From contig CAJJDO010000032.1 in assembly GCA_905183005.1 (NCBI GenBank), forward strand, positions 537,887 to 601,886: a stretch of DNA of 64,000 nucleotides, written 5' to 3'. Position 1 is the stretch's first letter. The number at the start of each line of letters is the position of its first letter. Under the pieces are notes generated by a model. It was not told the DNA's origin. It saw nothing but the letters and a program-made list of their open reading frames with translations, and ran no database searches. Of this stretch, positions 33,983-47,300 are shown piece by piece. A program made the translations under genes and the position numbers. This DNA comes from Paramecium pentaurelia. Taxonomy: Eukaryota; Ciliophora; Oligohymenophorea; Peniculida; Parameciidae.

Positions 33983-35969
33983 TCAATTATTTGGTGAATT
34001 TTAAAAATATTTATTCACTAAATATTGTATCTCTTATATTTTTTATTCATCATTGTCTTTAGATTCAATAAAATTAAAAATTTTTTCTGGAGTTACATCA
34101 TTGTTTTTTTCAAATTTAATGTTTTTAAATTGAGTATTAATTTAATCATAGTCAAATATGCGATTAATTAAATGACATAAGACAGTCTTTAATATAAGAC
34201 TGAATTATTTAGTTCTCATTTCATCAAATTAACATTTTGAAACTAAATAATTGTATAAATATTAAGTCATATTTCTATATCCGCTTTTTAAAAATTCATT
34301 TGAAGTACATCCAAAAATATTAGTTTATATAGCTCTATCGCCTTATAAGAAATGTTTATCTTATTTAACTGAATTTCTTATATTTTCATCAAACTATAAA
34401 CTTTAAGCCAATTCTTATTAACATTTTTCATTTAAATTTTTTAGTTCTTTTATATTCTCTTAAATTGATGATTTTATTTTGTTTATTAAATTTGATTTAC
34501 TTTAAAGCTTTTAAAAATCTTACCATTCTTCTTAACTAGTTGTAAACTGGCATTTTTGTGAATTTAATTTTCCTAATATTTCAATCATTATAAGGTATGC
34601 CATCTTCTTTAAAAAATATTCAATAGCATATTCAAATCCAAATTTTTTATTAGATAATAAAGAAACAACCTCATCAGCAGTATTGTTTAGAATAAAAAAT
34701 CTAAACTACTCCAAATTAAGAATTTGGAATAGTCTCTAAAATTTCTTAACCTATTATCAATAAAATTATTTACTTCAAATTGATTTTCCATAAAAAATGG
34801 TAGTTTTAAGAGATGGCTAGAATTTTGAATAACCTACTCGAATTGATTAATATCTGGAACTACACTTTCAAGACAAATTTTTTGAGGAATCCTATATATT
34901 AGTTTTCAAATGTACTTAAAATCATGATCATTTACATAAGATTGAATAACTTAGAGATTTTTTAATTCAGATTATGGGTTTAGAGGCTATTTCAAAATAT
35001 TAGTTGAAATAAACTCATTTTAAGTTATTCCATCCCTGAGCATAATTTTTTTTTAAATTTCAGTTAAATTTAGATTCTTGTAAAATTATATTTACTCATC
35101 ACATATTTCCAATTCTAAGTCTTATATATATTCAGATTAATAGATATCCAAAAAAGATAGCCTTTTTTTTGAATCATATCTTAATAATGACTCTATTAAT
35201 ATATTTAATTTTTGTGGATATCTCGAGGGTTCTACTTTAATATATTCATCTTCTTTATTTTACTGTTAAAGAAAAAAATTATATTCCTCTAATTGTGAAT
35301 AAGTATATGCATTTAGTTTATTACCTTTAAAATATGAATTAATTGGATATAGTTTAACGAGATTGAATAGGAATGCTCCTAATAACCATGAATCTATTTC
35401 AATGCTATAATTTAACCCTTAATCATCTAGATGAAATTATGATATTTACTTTTCTCAACCATGCTTGATACAACTTCTGGAGGTGCTAGTATATTCAATT
35501 AATTTTGCTTTAATTCAGCTGCAAAACCAAAATCCATCAACGTGATACTATTGTCTTGAAGCTCAATAATATTTTCTATTGAGAAAACTCTCCCTAAAAT
35601 GTTCATCTTATGTAATTGATATAGAGCTTCAAGCAAAGATTTGAGATAATTATTAATTTTCTCTATCGGTATAGACTCTGATTTCACTCTATATTTATTA
35701 ATTATTTATGAAATTGGTTGTCCTTAAGCAAATTCAAATATATAGTATTTTTTATTTAAATCTAAACAACGTAAATAATGTCTAAGCAATTTAGTTTTTT
35801 ATATCGTGGCTTTGAAATATATTTCATCTTATAAAAAATTTTGATGAAATGGTTCAAAGGGTGAAAGTGCAAGTAATTAAATTTTCTTTTCATTTGTTTT
35901 TTCTTCCATCTCATAAAGCTATCCTGAAGGTATGGCAATTCTTTCAATTATTAAGTCATATTGGGACAT
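33983..35969 (-). CDS. Pseudokinase with helical C-terminal region
   Basis: Four exons (35969-35450, 35426-34916, 34891-34774, 34750-33983; introns 23, 24, 23 nt), 638 aa. The kinase fold is recognisable: a P-P-E substrate-segment motif, an I-D-S-W-L-L-G helix-F region and D-F-G at Asp146. The catalytic loop reads G-R-V-F-S-I-E-N where H-R-D-I-K-P-E-N is expected, so the catalytic Asp is Val128 and the Lys is Ser. The N-lobe is short, with no glycine loop or V-A-I-K lysine visible. Phosphotransfer is therefore unlikely. The second half is helical and Leu/Asn-rich, perhaps ARM/HEAT-like. The domain order recalls ULK4-type pseudokinases, but this link is only suggestive. Confidence 0.75.
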
Positions 35970-36597
35970 TTTTCAGATAGAAATGCAATTTTTATCAAAA
36001 TATTTAAATTATGCACTAAGATTAAATCATTAATACAATAACCATTTGGGAAACTAAGGAATGTTTGTCTAAATTTAATTATATTATAAAAATATATCAA
36101 TCATTTCATAGGATTACAAAAATAAACTCAGAACCACTACATTAGGTTCTTTAATATAAATATTTCATATAAAAATGAAAATCAGAAATAGATTAATTTT
36201 TATATTCCTACTTTTAAATTTAATAAATTTTTTTCTATTAGATAGAATTTGATATGAGATAAATCTTAAAACCATTTTAAAGTAAAATCAATCAAATAAA
36301 TACTCTATTATTGTGTTGAAAAAATTTATATTATAAATTATTGCATCTCAAATTTACAATATTTCTTAATCAATGGATAAACACTAAGTGCTATTCAAAA
36401 TTTTTAGATCTAAGAGAAAATTTCTTTAAATAGCATACATTAGTTTTACTAAATAGAAATTTTTACTTATAACAGCGAATAAAAACTATGAAATAAGAAT
36501 CAAACTCAATTCAAACTGCTTATTAAACTAATGATAAATAAACTTTATGATCCAATTTTATTTTAATTAATATAAAATTTGATTAAAATATCATAAA
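35970..36597. other. Divergent intergenic region
   Basis: This 628-bp interval separates the starts of the pseudokinase (minus) and serine carboxypeptidase (plus), so it must carry both promoters. No frame with protein-like composition noted. Confidence 0.45.
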
Positions 36598-37950
36598 ATG
36601 AGATATTTAGTCTTTCTGGTGTTAGTGATAAGGAATTTAGGTGTTGATCCTTAAAATGATGAGATTTTTGATTGGCCATATTATCCAATTCACAACTTTA
36701 AAACGTATAATGGATTCGTAGATATATATAATGGAAAATAGTAACAAAAATGAATATTTTTGCAGAGTCATCCACTATATTTTTATGGAGAGTATTACTA
36801 ATCCAGAGAATAAACCTTTGATTATATAATTTGGAGGAGGACCAGGATGTAGTAGTTTGGCTGGCCTTATTTCAGGAATAGGTCCTTATGTTCGAATCTG
36901 GGGTAGTGATAAAATGGAATTAACAGAGAATCCATATACATTACATAAATTAGGGAATGTTTTATATTTAGATATACCTGCAGGAGTTGGATATTCTGAA
37001 CTTCATGATGATGATTACTAATGGAGTGACACAAACACAGGCCTTGATTCTTATGAAATAATTAAAACATGGTTAAATGCATTTCAAAATTATAAAGGGA
37101 GAGATGTATGGATAAGTGGAGTTTCATACTCAGGTAATTAGTTTATTTGATGAAAGGTATGTATATACCTTGCACAGCAGAAGTTATAGTTAAGAAAAAT
37201 AAATTATTCCCACAAGATAAAATTAATTTAAAAGGCATTATGGTTGGTAATGGGGTTTTAGTAAATGAAGATGAATTTATATTTAAATGGAATAGAGAAT
37301 ATTTGGTTAAAAGAAATTTCTTAGATTTAGTAACATAAAATATTATGCAAATTTCATGCACAAAATATCCAAATTCAGCCAGTTGTTAAAGAGCTTTGGA
37401 AAGAGAAAAAATTGTAAGAAAAAATTTAAATCCTTATAATGTTTATGGGTACTGTTACGGAGATTCATCAATCTATCATAAAAATAATTAAAGAAATTTT
37501 AAAGATGTAGAAGATTATTCTTGCATAGATGATGGAATCCTAAATAATTATTTTAATAATCCTGAAGTAAAATAAAAATTAGGAATTCCTGAGGATAAAA
37601 AATGGGATTCCTGTAATATTGAGATTTTCTTGAATTATAAAAGAGATAAGCATAGTCATACTTTGATGAAATTTTTATTTGATAATAATATTAGAATATT
37701 GTAATATTCAGGAAATGCTGATGATATTATCAGTGTTGATTATACATATGCTGCATTTAAATTAATTGATGGCCTTACATAATTATCAAGAAAGCCATTT
37801 GCAAATAAATAGACATAATAAATGGCAGGATGGATTGTTGAATATAATTATTTAACATTTTATATTATAAGAGGTGCAGGCCATATGGTTCCAACTGATT
37901 AAAGAGCCAATACATTTTAAATGTATGAAGAATTTTTAAATAGAGAATGA
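36598..37950 (+). CDS. Serine carboxypeptidase (S10 family)
   Basis: Three exons (36598-36740, 36766-37133, 37157-37950; introns 25 and 23 nt), 434 aa. An N-terminal signal peptide (MRYLVFLVLVIRNLGV) suggests a lysosomal/phagosomal or secreted enzyme. S10 motifs: G-G-G-P-G-C-S-S, then G-V-S-Y-S-G with nucleophile Ser168 (split by the second intron), and G-A-G-H-M-V-P with His413. At the third triad position, where G-D-x-D is usual, the sequence is G-N-A-D (Asn357). The adjacent Asp may substitute or activity may be reduced. Length is normal for the family. Confidence 0.88.
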
Positions 37951-38115
37951 GGAGTATAATATTTATAATAGTATTTTTTTAATATTTATTTTGCTATTAT
38001 TATTTTTTATTCGAACTATCTTATCAAATAAATCACTTTCACCAAAACTCTTTTTTTCTTTCAAGAACTCACTAAATTATTAATTTTATAATAAGTATAT
38101 GGAGAGAGAATTTAT

Positions 38116-38373
38116 ATGATATTAGTATCAATTAGAATTCTTTTTATGTGTATTTTATATTTTAATTAAACCTTTTAAATAGTAAAATGGAAGATTATAA
38201 AAAATACTTAATTAATTCTAGATGAATGCAATAAAAAGGATTATGAGTTAATTAACTCAACCGATTACTGTAGAACTTAAGCATATTTTTTGGTAAGCCA
38301 CATTTTTGCAACTTCTTTGTTCAAAGTGGAATTTCATAACTAAAAACAGATTTAAGTGTAAAATAATGTGTGA
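38116..38373 (+). CDS. Possible small secreted protein (first exon only?)
   Basis: An 85-codon frame begins MILVSIRILFMCILYFNQ, which looks like a signal peptide, and continues with a Cys-containing soluble segment (D-E-C-N-K-K-D-Y...D-Y-C-R). A further Cys-bearing open segment lies near 38500-38660 and might be a later exon, but I could not join the two with a normal intron. No recognised family. It could be a decaying gene. Confidence 0.35.
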
Positions 38374-38976
38374 GAGAATATTATTTATAATAAAAGATAG
38401 ATAATGTTTAAATTTAAAGAGAAGATGATGTATAGATATATTAATATAGTTTTGATATGTTTTTGAAACTTTTATCCATTAGATTTTCTGTGCAATTTTT
38501 TTTAAATCTACTGCAATGACTTGTGATTTCAAATAAGGAAGATAATACTGGTGTATAGCTAAAACCTAGTACAATAATTAAAGTGATCCAAAACTGAGTT
38601 TAATTATATATCAAAAATGTAGACCTAATTAGTAAAAATACATATTTATTCTTATTTTAGTAGTTTTGTGATTCAAATAACTGATTTTAATTTATTTAGA
38701 GATTACTAACATTTTGACTTATAATAAAACTAGATGCCAGAAAAAAGCTAATTTTAATATGAATTTTATATCAAACCTATGAGAGAGCCACTTTAAAATG
38801 ATGTTATTATTTTTTTTATGTTAGCCGATTTTATCTTTTACTTTTTAGATTTTAGATCCTGAATAATGTACATTCTTAGGTTTACAAGTAAAAAATAAAT
38901 ATTATATACTTTAGGAAGAATTGTTAAATGAAAAAACAATTTATATTTCTATATGGAAATATTGTATTTATTTTAT
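38374..38976. other. Spacer with possible coding remnant
   Basis: It contains the short Cys-bearing frame near 38500-38660 (reads M-T-C-D-F-K-Q-G and Y-W-C-I-A-K). Otherwise it is A/T-rich. The longer plus-strand frame around 38928-39242 is a shadow of the minus-strand gene that follows. Confidence 0.35.
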
Positions 38977-40545
38977 TCAAGAAATTTAACATTAATCGCC
39001 GTTCCAGCCATTATTTCTGTTTCTATTGGCCGTGCATATTTCTAGTATATTCTTCAGCATACCAATTATTTATTAACCCATTTGCTAATATTCTTCCTAT
39101 CTTTATTCCAACTACTGAATTTTTTGATGAAAATCATCTTTTAATTTATCAATTTTTTATACAGTTTCTCCCATTTTTGCATATTGTAAAATTTTGTAAT
39201 TTTCTTATTATTGTTATTATATCTAATCGATTTTTTGTGTAAAATTTGTATTGACTTTATAATCTATATTTTTCAATTCTCCTATATTTATATTTATCAG
39301 CTTAATTTAGCTAAGTAAACAATCCAAAGAATTATTTTTTATAAGTTAGTCTTTTTAATATACCAGTTATTGAAGTTCTTATTTATCTTTTTAGAGTTTA
39401 TATATAATATCTGAATAAGATTAAATGAGATTGCATTTATCTTGGAATTTTTGCTCTTCCTAAATTTTACAATACTTCAGTTTTTCTTCAAGGTTTTGAT
39501 ATTCATGATTAATTTATGATTAAATTTCTTCATCTTTAATTGTAATTAATGATATAAGCAAATCACCAAATATATATTTATTATCTTAAATAGATAAATT
39601 AATATAAAATTATTATTCTAAATGTTTTATATTTTCTATTGTAATTATATATTTCATATATTGTTCTTTTTACTCAATTTTTAACTTTCTTATTAAATCA
39701 TCTATTAATTTTTGAGCATTTTCTTTAACTTTTATTTTTTCATTCTCTTAAAATGTTAATTTTATTTTTTATATTTATTTTAATTTTTCATATTCCTCTA
39801 TATAATCATTTTGAAAATGTTAAATATGAGTAGTTTTACAGCATCTTAAACAATGGTAGGTTATATTTTCTTATAGACATTCTTTATGAATACATATTGA
39901 AGATTTTTAAGAGAAATGCTCATTACAATAGCCGTAAGGAAGTTTTTGCTTAAAAATTGATTCAATTTAAAATGAATGTACTTCATGTTCGATAATTTTA
40001 TATTCATTAATATTGGGTTACTCTAGATATTCTCTTATTTTCAAATTTAAATCATCACTTAAATCATTAATGATTCTATTCATTTATTATTTTGTCTAAT
40101 TCAATTTATTCTATAATTTTTAATTTGAAAACAAAGCAAAAAATATTAGTGTATCAAGCGAAGGATTAGTGTATTGCATTAATTATTATGCTTTATTTTA
40201 ATTGGTTATTAATTTCAAACTTTAATTATCTACAAATGAAAAAGTCTTTTTGTTCAAAGTATCTAAAAATTTAGAGATCTATTCTTTCATTTTTGTAATT
40301 TAGTCATCAAAATTCTTCTTCAATTTTTCACTGTCTTCTATTTCAGATTTCAAAATTTGATTATATTCATTAAATGAATTTACAGCCTTTTCTTTTAGTT
40401 TGTTATAATTCAAACCATTATGATTACATAAACATTTTTAACATAAGAGTTTGTTATCTTTTAGGTCAATGCATTATAACTGATTACAAATGTATATTTG
40501 TTCTTCTTATTCATGATCTTTGACTTTACAAAATTATTATTTCAT
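38977..40545 (-). CDS. B-box-like zinc-finger / coiled-coil protein
   Basis: Single exon, 522 aa, minus strand. Two Cys/His clusters resemble B-box or related fingers: the first at the N-terminus (F-C-K-V-K-D-H ... I-C-N-Q-L-Q-C ... L-C-Q-K-C-L-C-N-H) and the second near residues 200-240 (Y-C-N-E-H-F ... I-C-I-H-K-E-C ... H-C-L-R-C-C-K-T-T-H). Between and after them are long Lys/Gln/Glu-rich coiled coils. No RING is present. Such proteins usually act as scaffolds, but the function is unknown. The start at 40545 is preferred to the internal Met at 40083 because the first finger lies upstream of it in the same frame. Confidence 0.72.
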
Positions 40546-40689
40546 AATAGAATTACAAATATATATAATATTAATTAATTGTTATAGAAATTTAGAGCAA
40601 CATAATATTGTAATATTTTTTTTCCATTTAAGTTAATTATTACTTAATAACTTTTAAATTAATGATCCATTTAATAGATATAATATGAA

Positions 40690-41169
40690 TCATGTCATAA
40701 TTATTAATAAAACATTATTCATATTATTTAGAAATAGTGATATGCACATAATAAGAATTATATTTTGTCTTTAATAATTTGAAAACCATAATTTATAAAC
40801 CCATTCTTCACTTTGTATCAAAAACCTTTCCTCTTAATCTAATCTTAACAATTCTTTCATTTATACCAATAATTCAATGGATTTCTTACTACCTAATAAT
40901 TATAATTCTAACAAATCTAGTTTTTGTATTAAAGAACAAATTTAAAGATTAAGATTACTTACTTATAGAATATGAATCAATACCAAACATGAAAATGGTG
41001 TAACCTTGAGTATTTTTATATAATATATTAAATTTCTTATGAATATAATTTCATTATAAAACATTTATTTATTAACTATGGATATATAGATAAATATTCT
41101 CTTTGTTATAATCTCAAGTATTAGTTTTGAGTACTTTGAAATATGGATCTTAAAATCATCTTAAGCCAT
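40690..41169 (-). CDS. Hypothetical protein, 159 aa (unresolved)
   Basis: An uninterrupted 160-codon frame on the minus strand starting MAQDDFKIHISKYSKLILEI. The C-terminal half (M-K-E-L-L-R-L-D-Q-E-E-R, S-E-E-W-V-Y-K-L-W-F) has protein-like composition, while the middle may include an unrecognised intron. No known domain. A TGA-only stop code makes chance frames long in AT-rich DNA, so confidence is limited. Confidence 0.35.
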
Positions 41170-41859
41170 TTTTATTTATTTATTGATATTTTTTACTGTT
41201 GAATTTTATAAATGATTCTCTCAACTTATGATGTTTATTTTATAAATTTCTACAATATTAAAAATAAGTATTAATCTTGATAGAGTTTTTCTTTTTTATA
41301 TTCAAATTATTTTTTTTAAATTATATACAACAAATTAGTAAGAAATTAATTTAGATATATATAAATATCTTTAAATCATAATGTACTACAGTAAAAAAAC
41401 AATTATTAACAAAGAATAAATATTTCCTTTTTTTGAAAGACAACGATTATGTTGCCATTATAGATTCAAAGTCGATGAATATATTGATTAATATCGATAT
41501 TCTTTTTAATATGCAAATTTGTTCATCTATTTTTCAATTACATAAGCTTTGAAAATACTGTAAAAATTGATGAATATATAAAAAAATTATGGTTGTTAAT
41601 AAATATATTCATCTACTTTGAATCAATAAAGGCAACCCTCTTACTTTTTTTAATTCTGAAAATCATTATTATTATTACAAGTAAATTTTCGAAAATGTGA
41701 ATTGGAATTACTTTTTACACAGAAGTGATTCTTTAAGGTTATTTTTGATTTTTTTATTATGAAGAAAAGAATATATATTTTTTTAGAGCAAGGTATTAAT
41801 AGTAATTAAGAATTAAAATATAGGAAGTTTATTAAAAAAATAATTTATTTTATTTTTAT
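41170..41859. other. AT-rich spacer
   Basis: About 690 bp with no convincing gene. It contains imperfect inverted-looking phrases (for example AAAGTCGATGAATATATT and its near-complement around 41470-41640), which could form a long weak hairpin. Confidence 0.4.
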
Positions 41860-43305
41860 ATGAGTGCAAATAATTTAAATGCAATTATTGGATAATCAAC
41901 TTACTAGGATGAGAAAAACAATTTTATCAGAGAAATCGATTTTGAATCTACTAAGAAAAATGAGATTTCCTATAATTAATAAGCTTAATTTGAAAACCAT
42001 TTTAACAATTAAAAGGAGAATTAGGAAATGATTGAAAATCAACTGTTAATTTTATGTTAAATAAAAGGAGAAATAAAAAATTTTTCAGAGATGATATTAC
42101 ATTCTATATCACTTTATGAACTTACAATAGCAAAGTATATTTTCCTTCTTTAGAATAACGTTTAAAATAAAGAGATTATAGAAACTGATCCTGAAAAATC
42201 TATTAATTACCTAAAAGAAAAATTAAACAATGATTTATCACTATTCTCTACTAACAATTTAATTAATAGCATTCAAGCTAAAATTTATTAATTAGATAAT
42301 ATTTTAATTTCTGAAAATGATTCAGATGAAATCAAATAATAAATAGCATCAACTAAATTGAGCAATCTATTTAATTATTAAGTCATTCCAAAAATCTTTT
42401 GTTGTTCAAATATAGTTATGAATTAAAGTTCAAAATTGATTATGATTGCATAAATAGATTATTTAAGTGTTTATGAATTTAAGAATGAGTAAGTGTATGA
42501 AGTTTCTAAATTTTATTCAGGTCATGATGACTATATAACTAGAATATATTCAATGAAACATCAAAACTAATTCTTAACTTATAGTTTTGGATTTATTTAA
42601 ATTTGGAGAAAAAATATTTATGGAAATTGGAATTGTTTTTAAGAATTTCCAGATATTAATTTAAATGAATGTTTAATAGTGAATGATGCAGAAGATTTAA
42701 TTATTTTAAATTCTGATAATGTTATAAGATTTTATGAAAAGATTAACAAATGGAAATTATAATAGTAATTGAATATCCATTCTCAATAAATTTGCACTAT
42801 GAGTCTGAATTCAGAACAAAATAAATTGATTTCAAGTGGTTATGATAATTTCATTTGCATAATGGAAAAATATGAAAATAATTAATGGATATTAAATTAA
42901 AAGATACCTTTATTATTTTATGGATAAGCATTATGTTTTATAACTAATAATATTTTTGCATTTTAGTCTAAAGAGGGGAAAAACATACAAATATACAGAT
43001 TTAATGAATAATTACACTGCTTTAAATGTGAATCAGAAACATAAGTTATTGGTAATTCTGATAATTAGGAAAAAATCTTAATTTATAATCCAGAAAAATA
43101 AATTTTATTTAATAAGACAAATAATTACATTCATATAATCAAGGTTATGGAAAATGGTGAACTTCAAGTTGGATAATCAATCAATTTTTATACAAATTAA
43201 ATTGGTTTTACCATAAGTTAGGATGGCAATTACTTAATTACGTGGGACAATTACACAAGTGGAATTTAAATAAGAAAAGATCTTTAGAGAAAATAAAAAT
43301 TATGA
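41860..43305 (+). CDS. WD40-repeat protein
   Basis: Single exon, 481 aa. An N-terminal helical part of about 190 residues is followed by WD-like repeats: G-H-D-D-Y-I-T-R-I...F-I-Q-I-W, then further blades ending I-I-L-N-S-D-N-V-I-R-F-Y and I-S-S-G-Y-D-N-F-I-C-I. The repeats are divergent but spaced about 45 residues, giving six or seven blades. These are protein-interaction propellers; partner and pathway are unknown. A Q-rich N-terminal coiled segment suggests a scaffold. Confidence 0.75.
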
Positions 43306-43735
43306 GTGTAATATTTTTATCTTAGTTATTATTTTTTATTTATAAGCTTTTACAATTTTAAATTTGATAATAAAGATCATTAATTATTTTATGTTAAAAT
43401 TCCTCATTAAAAGAAATAAAAAAAGTAAAGGTTTTCGTATGGAATTCATTTAGATGAAATGAAGATTGTTGCAAAATCCATCACTTAATTCATATCGTTT
43501 TTTTCTAAGTATTTTTAAATAAAAAATATTAAATTCTTATTAGTTAATTATAATATAAAAAAATAATACAAAACCCATAAAAAAATTATTGATTTTATAA
43601 ACAAGATTAAAGAGAATGGAATTTGTAACATAGTATTACTTGAAACATCTTTAATAATTTTTAATGGATATTTATATAATTACTTCAATTTTAACATTTT
43701 ATTAATTCAATATTGAATTTTTATGATTAAATGAT
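43306..43735. other. AT-rich spacer downstream of WD40 gene
   Basis: No recognisable gene or structured element. Confidence 0.4.
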
Positions 43736-44240
43736 ATGTCAATTATTGAAGATTTGTAGTATATGAACTAATAAAAAAGAAAAAATCAATTATAAATTTA
43801 TCATCATTTAAAAATAGTTATAGATTATGGAAGAAAAGTATATCAATTTTAGGAAATAATATTTAATATAAACAATGTATTTTAATTCAATTAACCATTT
43901 CAAGTATTAAGTGTGTTACCTTTCTGTATTTTTCATTTTATTATTTTATTTTATTTTAAATGCATTTTTGTTTAATTTTTGAATAAATCATAATTATATA
44001 TTTAATGAATATCCACAATAAGCTAGATATTAATAAATATATTTAAGAAAAACCCAAAGTTATCTGATTTTATCCAGCAATCAAGAAATTGTAATCTTAT
44101 AAATGAAATATTGAAGTAAAAGTAAATACTATTATTGAGATTTCTTAAATAATTATTTATATTTTTTCCAAGGTTGATAAATTCAAATCTACTGATTTTA
44201 ATACAATTAAGTAAATTAGATTTGTTGTGGTTAACATTAT
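43736..44240 (+). CDS. Unresolved hypothetical gene, probably multi-exon
   Basis: A frame opening at ATG 43736 (MSIIEDLQYMNQQKRKNQLQ) has convincing composition for about 60 codons. Further open segments at 44006-44110 (N-E-Y-P-Q-Q-A-R-Y-Q-Q-I-Y) and 44113-44239 (K-V-N-T-I-I-E-I-S) continue on the same strand in other frames. I could not join them with introns that fit both splice signals and frame, so exon limits are uncertain. It converges with the Cys-rich gene ending at 44325. No family recognised. Confidence 0.4.
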
Positions 44241-44324
44241 TAATTGAATAAATTAATCATTTTAAAAACATATTAAGTAATAACAAAAGAAAAATTGTTT
44301 AAGTAAGTAAAAAGCCTTGTATCT

Positions 44325-47300
44325 ATCATTCATCCTTTTTTTTTTATTTTTAAAGGAATGCTTTAATAATAGTGACATTGTAAATCCTAACGCTGCCAAT
44401 AAACAATATGAGAGGACAGATTATATTTAGGAAATTTTATCTTTACTTGAATTTGAGGTTAAAAATAAAAATGTTTTAAAAAGTAAATCCCAAGCATTTG
44501 CTAACAATATATTCTATACACCATTTTAATTAAATTAATATAAAAAGATTAGGATTTGATGAAAAATATTTTAGGTGAAATTAATGATCTTAAATATAAA
44601 TCTAAATCGCCAACTCCTAAATTTACTAAATAAGAAATATTTAATGATATTTTTTTCACATAATTTAATGGTAATGTAACAAATAGTATTCAATAAAATT
44701 GCTAATATAAACAATGCAATGGCTTAAATGAAAAAGAATTACAGATTAGTAAGTAAATCAGCATTTAAACTATAAAATTTTAATTTACCATAAGACTAAA
44801 TAAAATCTTAATAGATATATGTTTCAAAGATTTCACCAACTTTAAAGAAATCTAGAATTGGATTGATAGTTATTAGATTAGTGGATTCAAAAAAAAGGTA
44901 TAGATTTTCTGGATAAATAATATTAATGTATTTTAAATATGATTGATACTATAAGTTATCTAAAATTTCAATAAGCATTTAGAAATTTCCAGAAATTAAA
45001 CTAATTACACTTATTATTCCTTAAACTGTAATCATAATTTCTTAATATTCAGTGAGTTTTTTAGTTTTATCAATATCAGCTTTATTCATTTAAATGTATT
45101 ATTTAAGTTAAATTTTTGATGATGGATTAAGTAATTTCATTTGATTTTGATTAAATGCTTCGTTCACAAGTTATATATTAGACTATACAAAACTACTATT
45201 AGTTGAAATGAAAAGGCTTATTTCTAAAAGAAATTTAAAATTTAAAACAGTATTAATAGTTGGTTAATGATTTGATTCTAATTTAATTGCATAATCTTCA
45301 GTTTTTATGTCATCAATACTAATATCAAAAAGAGATTCAAGTTAATAATTATTATTGAAATAGATTGGTTAGGTGAATGATATATCAATGTAATATTTAC
45401 TAAATGTTTAATTTAAGAATTTCAATATCATTTAAGGAGATTTAGAATATTGACATTCAGAATATCCATTATAATTTTCAATACATGCATAATCAACTTC
45501 TATGTTACAATTAGAAGAACAACCATCAGCATCAATAATATTGCCATCATCACATAATTCATCTTAATTTTTGTTACCATTTCCACAATATTCATAACAT
45601 TAATTATATTTTAATTGTAATTGTTATTCACATTTATAACAAATACCATCAATACAATTTACACAATTAAGTGGACATGAAAATTGGCAATTATAACATC
45701 CATCAAATTATATGTTATTTCCATCATCACAAAATTCTTTTTATTATCTAATACCATCACCACAAATTTAATTCTAAGCATCATCAACATTAGTTTCTTC
45801 ATTTGAGAAATCATCTAAACATATACCTTGAAAACATTCTTTACACTCTTTTTAACAAGCTAATTAACATTAATGATCAATTTCTACATAATTCTCATAA
45901 CATATTAAACATTTCTTATCATCCAAACAATATTAACAATCTTCAGAACAAAGATTATTACAATTTAAGCAATCTTCTAAATTTGAATCACATTGTTCTT
46001 GAGATAATATAGCTACTTGATTATCTCCACAAACTTATTTGCAATATCCATTAAAAAGTTACCAACCTTCCATACATTATATACAATATGAATTTTAACA
46101 TTATAGACATTAAATCTGACAGCTCTCTGAACATTGATAACATCCAATTAAATATTCACTCAAATGAATTCCATCTTCAAATAAAAGTATCCCTTTATTT
46201 ATTCTAGGAATACATTAATTTTTTAATAGTAAATGATTACTTAAGCATTCCAAGCAATTTTTATATATACAAACTTAACAAAGAGGTGAACATAAAGATT
46301 CAAATATTTCAACTCCATTTTCAAAAATTGATCTTTCTTGATAATACAAATGAATTTAATTGAAGTTTATGTCATCATAAAAAGCTAAAGAAATTTAATT
46401 TACATTATAATTTTTAATTAATTATGAATTTGCTACTTGAAATAAATTTTCATATATTTAATTGCATATTCCATTAGAATAATAATAACCTTTTAGACAT
46501 TCCTAACATTTACCAAATAAACAATTATGACAATTTAAAGGACATGAAAATTGGCATTAATAACAACCATCAAATGGAAAGTCATTCCCATCATCACATT
46601 ATTCATTTGCTATAATAAATTTGTCTCCACATAAAGGTTCACAATTATTATTTAATTCATTATAAACCCATTAATTATCACACATAAGACATTATCTATT
46701 AACACAAAATGAACATCCTTATTAACATGATTCTTGTTTAGCAAAACAGCCATCAAAAGGTTCTATATTATCATCAATACATGAAATTAAATTTATTGGT
46801 CCTCGAAGAATTATTTATAATTCACGAATAGCTATTCTACCATTAATACTTCTGATTTCTAATTTAATTTAATTTCTTGAATCATTAATTATTGAACTTC
46901 TATAATCAATATATCTTCTAAAATTAGTAGTAAATTCTAGTTATTATTCATCATTTAAATAAATTCTAATTGTTTATGGTAAATTTGAGAGAAAATCAAT
47001 TCTAAATTGAATAATTAAGGAACTATGATCAGGTAATAATAAATAATTGATTGCAGATTCTCCTTAATTTATGATCAACATTTTTATTTAAGCTAAATAT
47101 ATTATATGCAAATTTACATAAATTATTATTAATTAGATATGTAAACGATGAAAATTTATTTTTTATCCAACCTTCAAAACCATTGCCGAGATATTATAAA
47201 TCAAAATATGATTACCATACTTTCCACAAAATACAATCTGTTGTATCATCTAGACAAAATAAACATCCTTTGTAACATTCACGTAATAATATTTAAAAAT

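Noticed and set aside
38928..39242. Plus-strand 104-aa frame
   Set aside because: Antisense to the single-exon B-box-like/coiled-coil gene at 38977-40545, which runs 522 codons without a stop.
44350..44942. Plus-strand open segments that looked like two overlapping genes
   Set aside because: The minus-strand reading matches the C-terminal hydrophobic region and the conserved-looking tail of the Cys-rich protein and sums to whole codons, so the plus-strand reading is a shadow.
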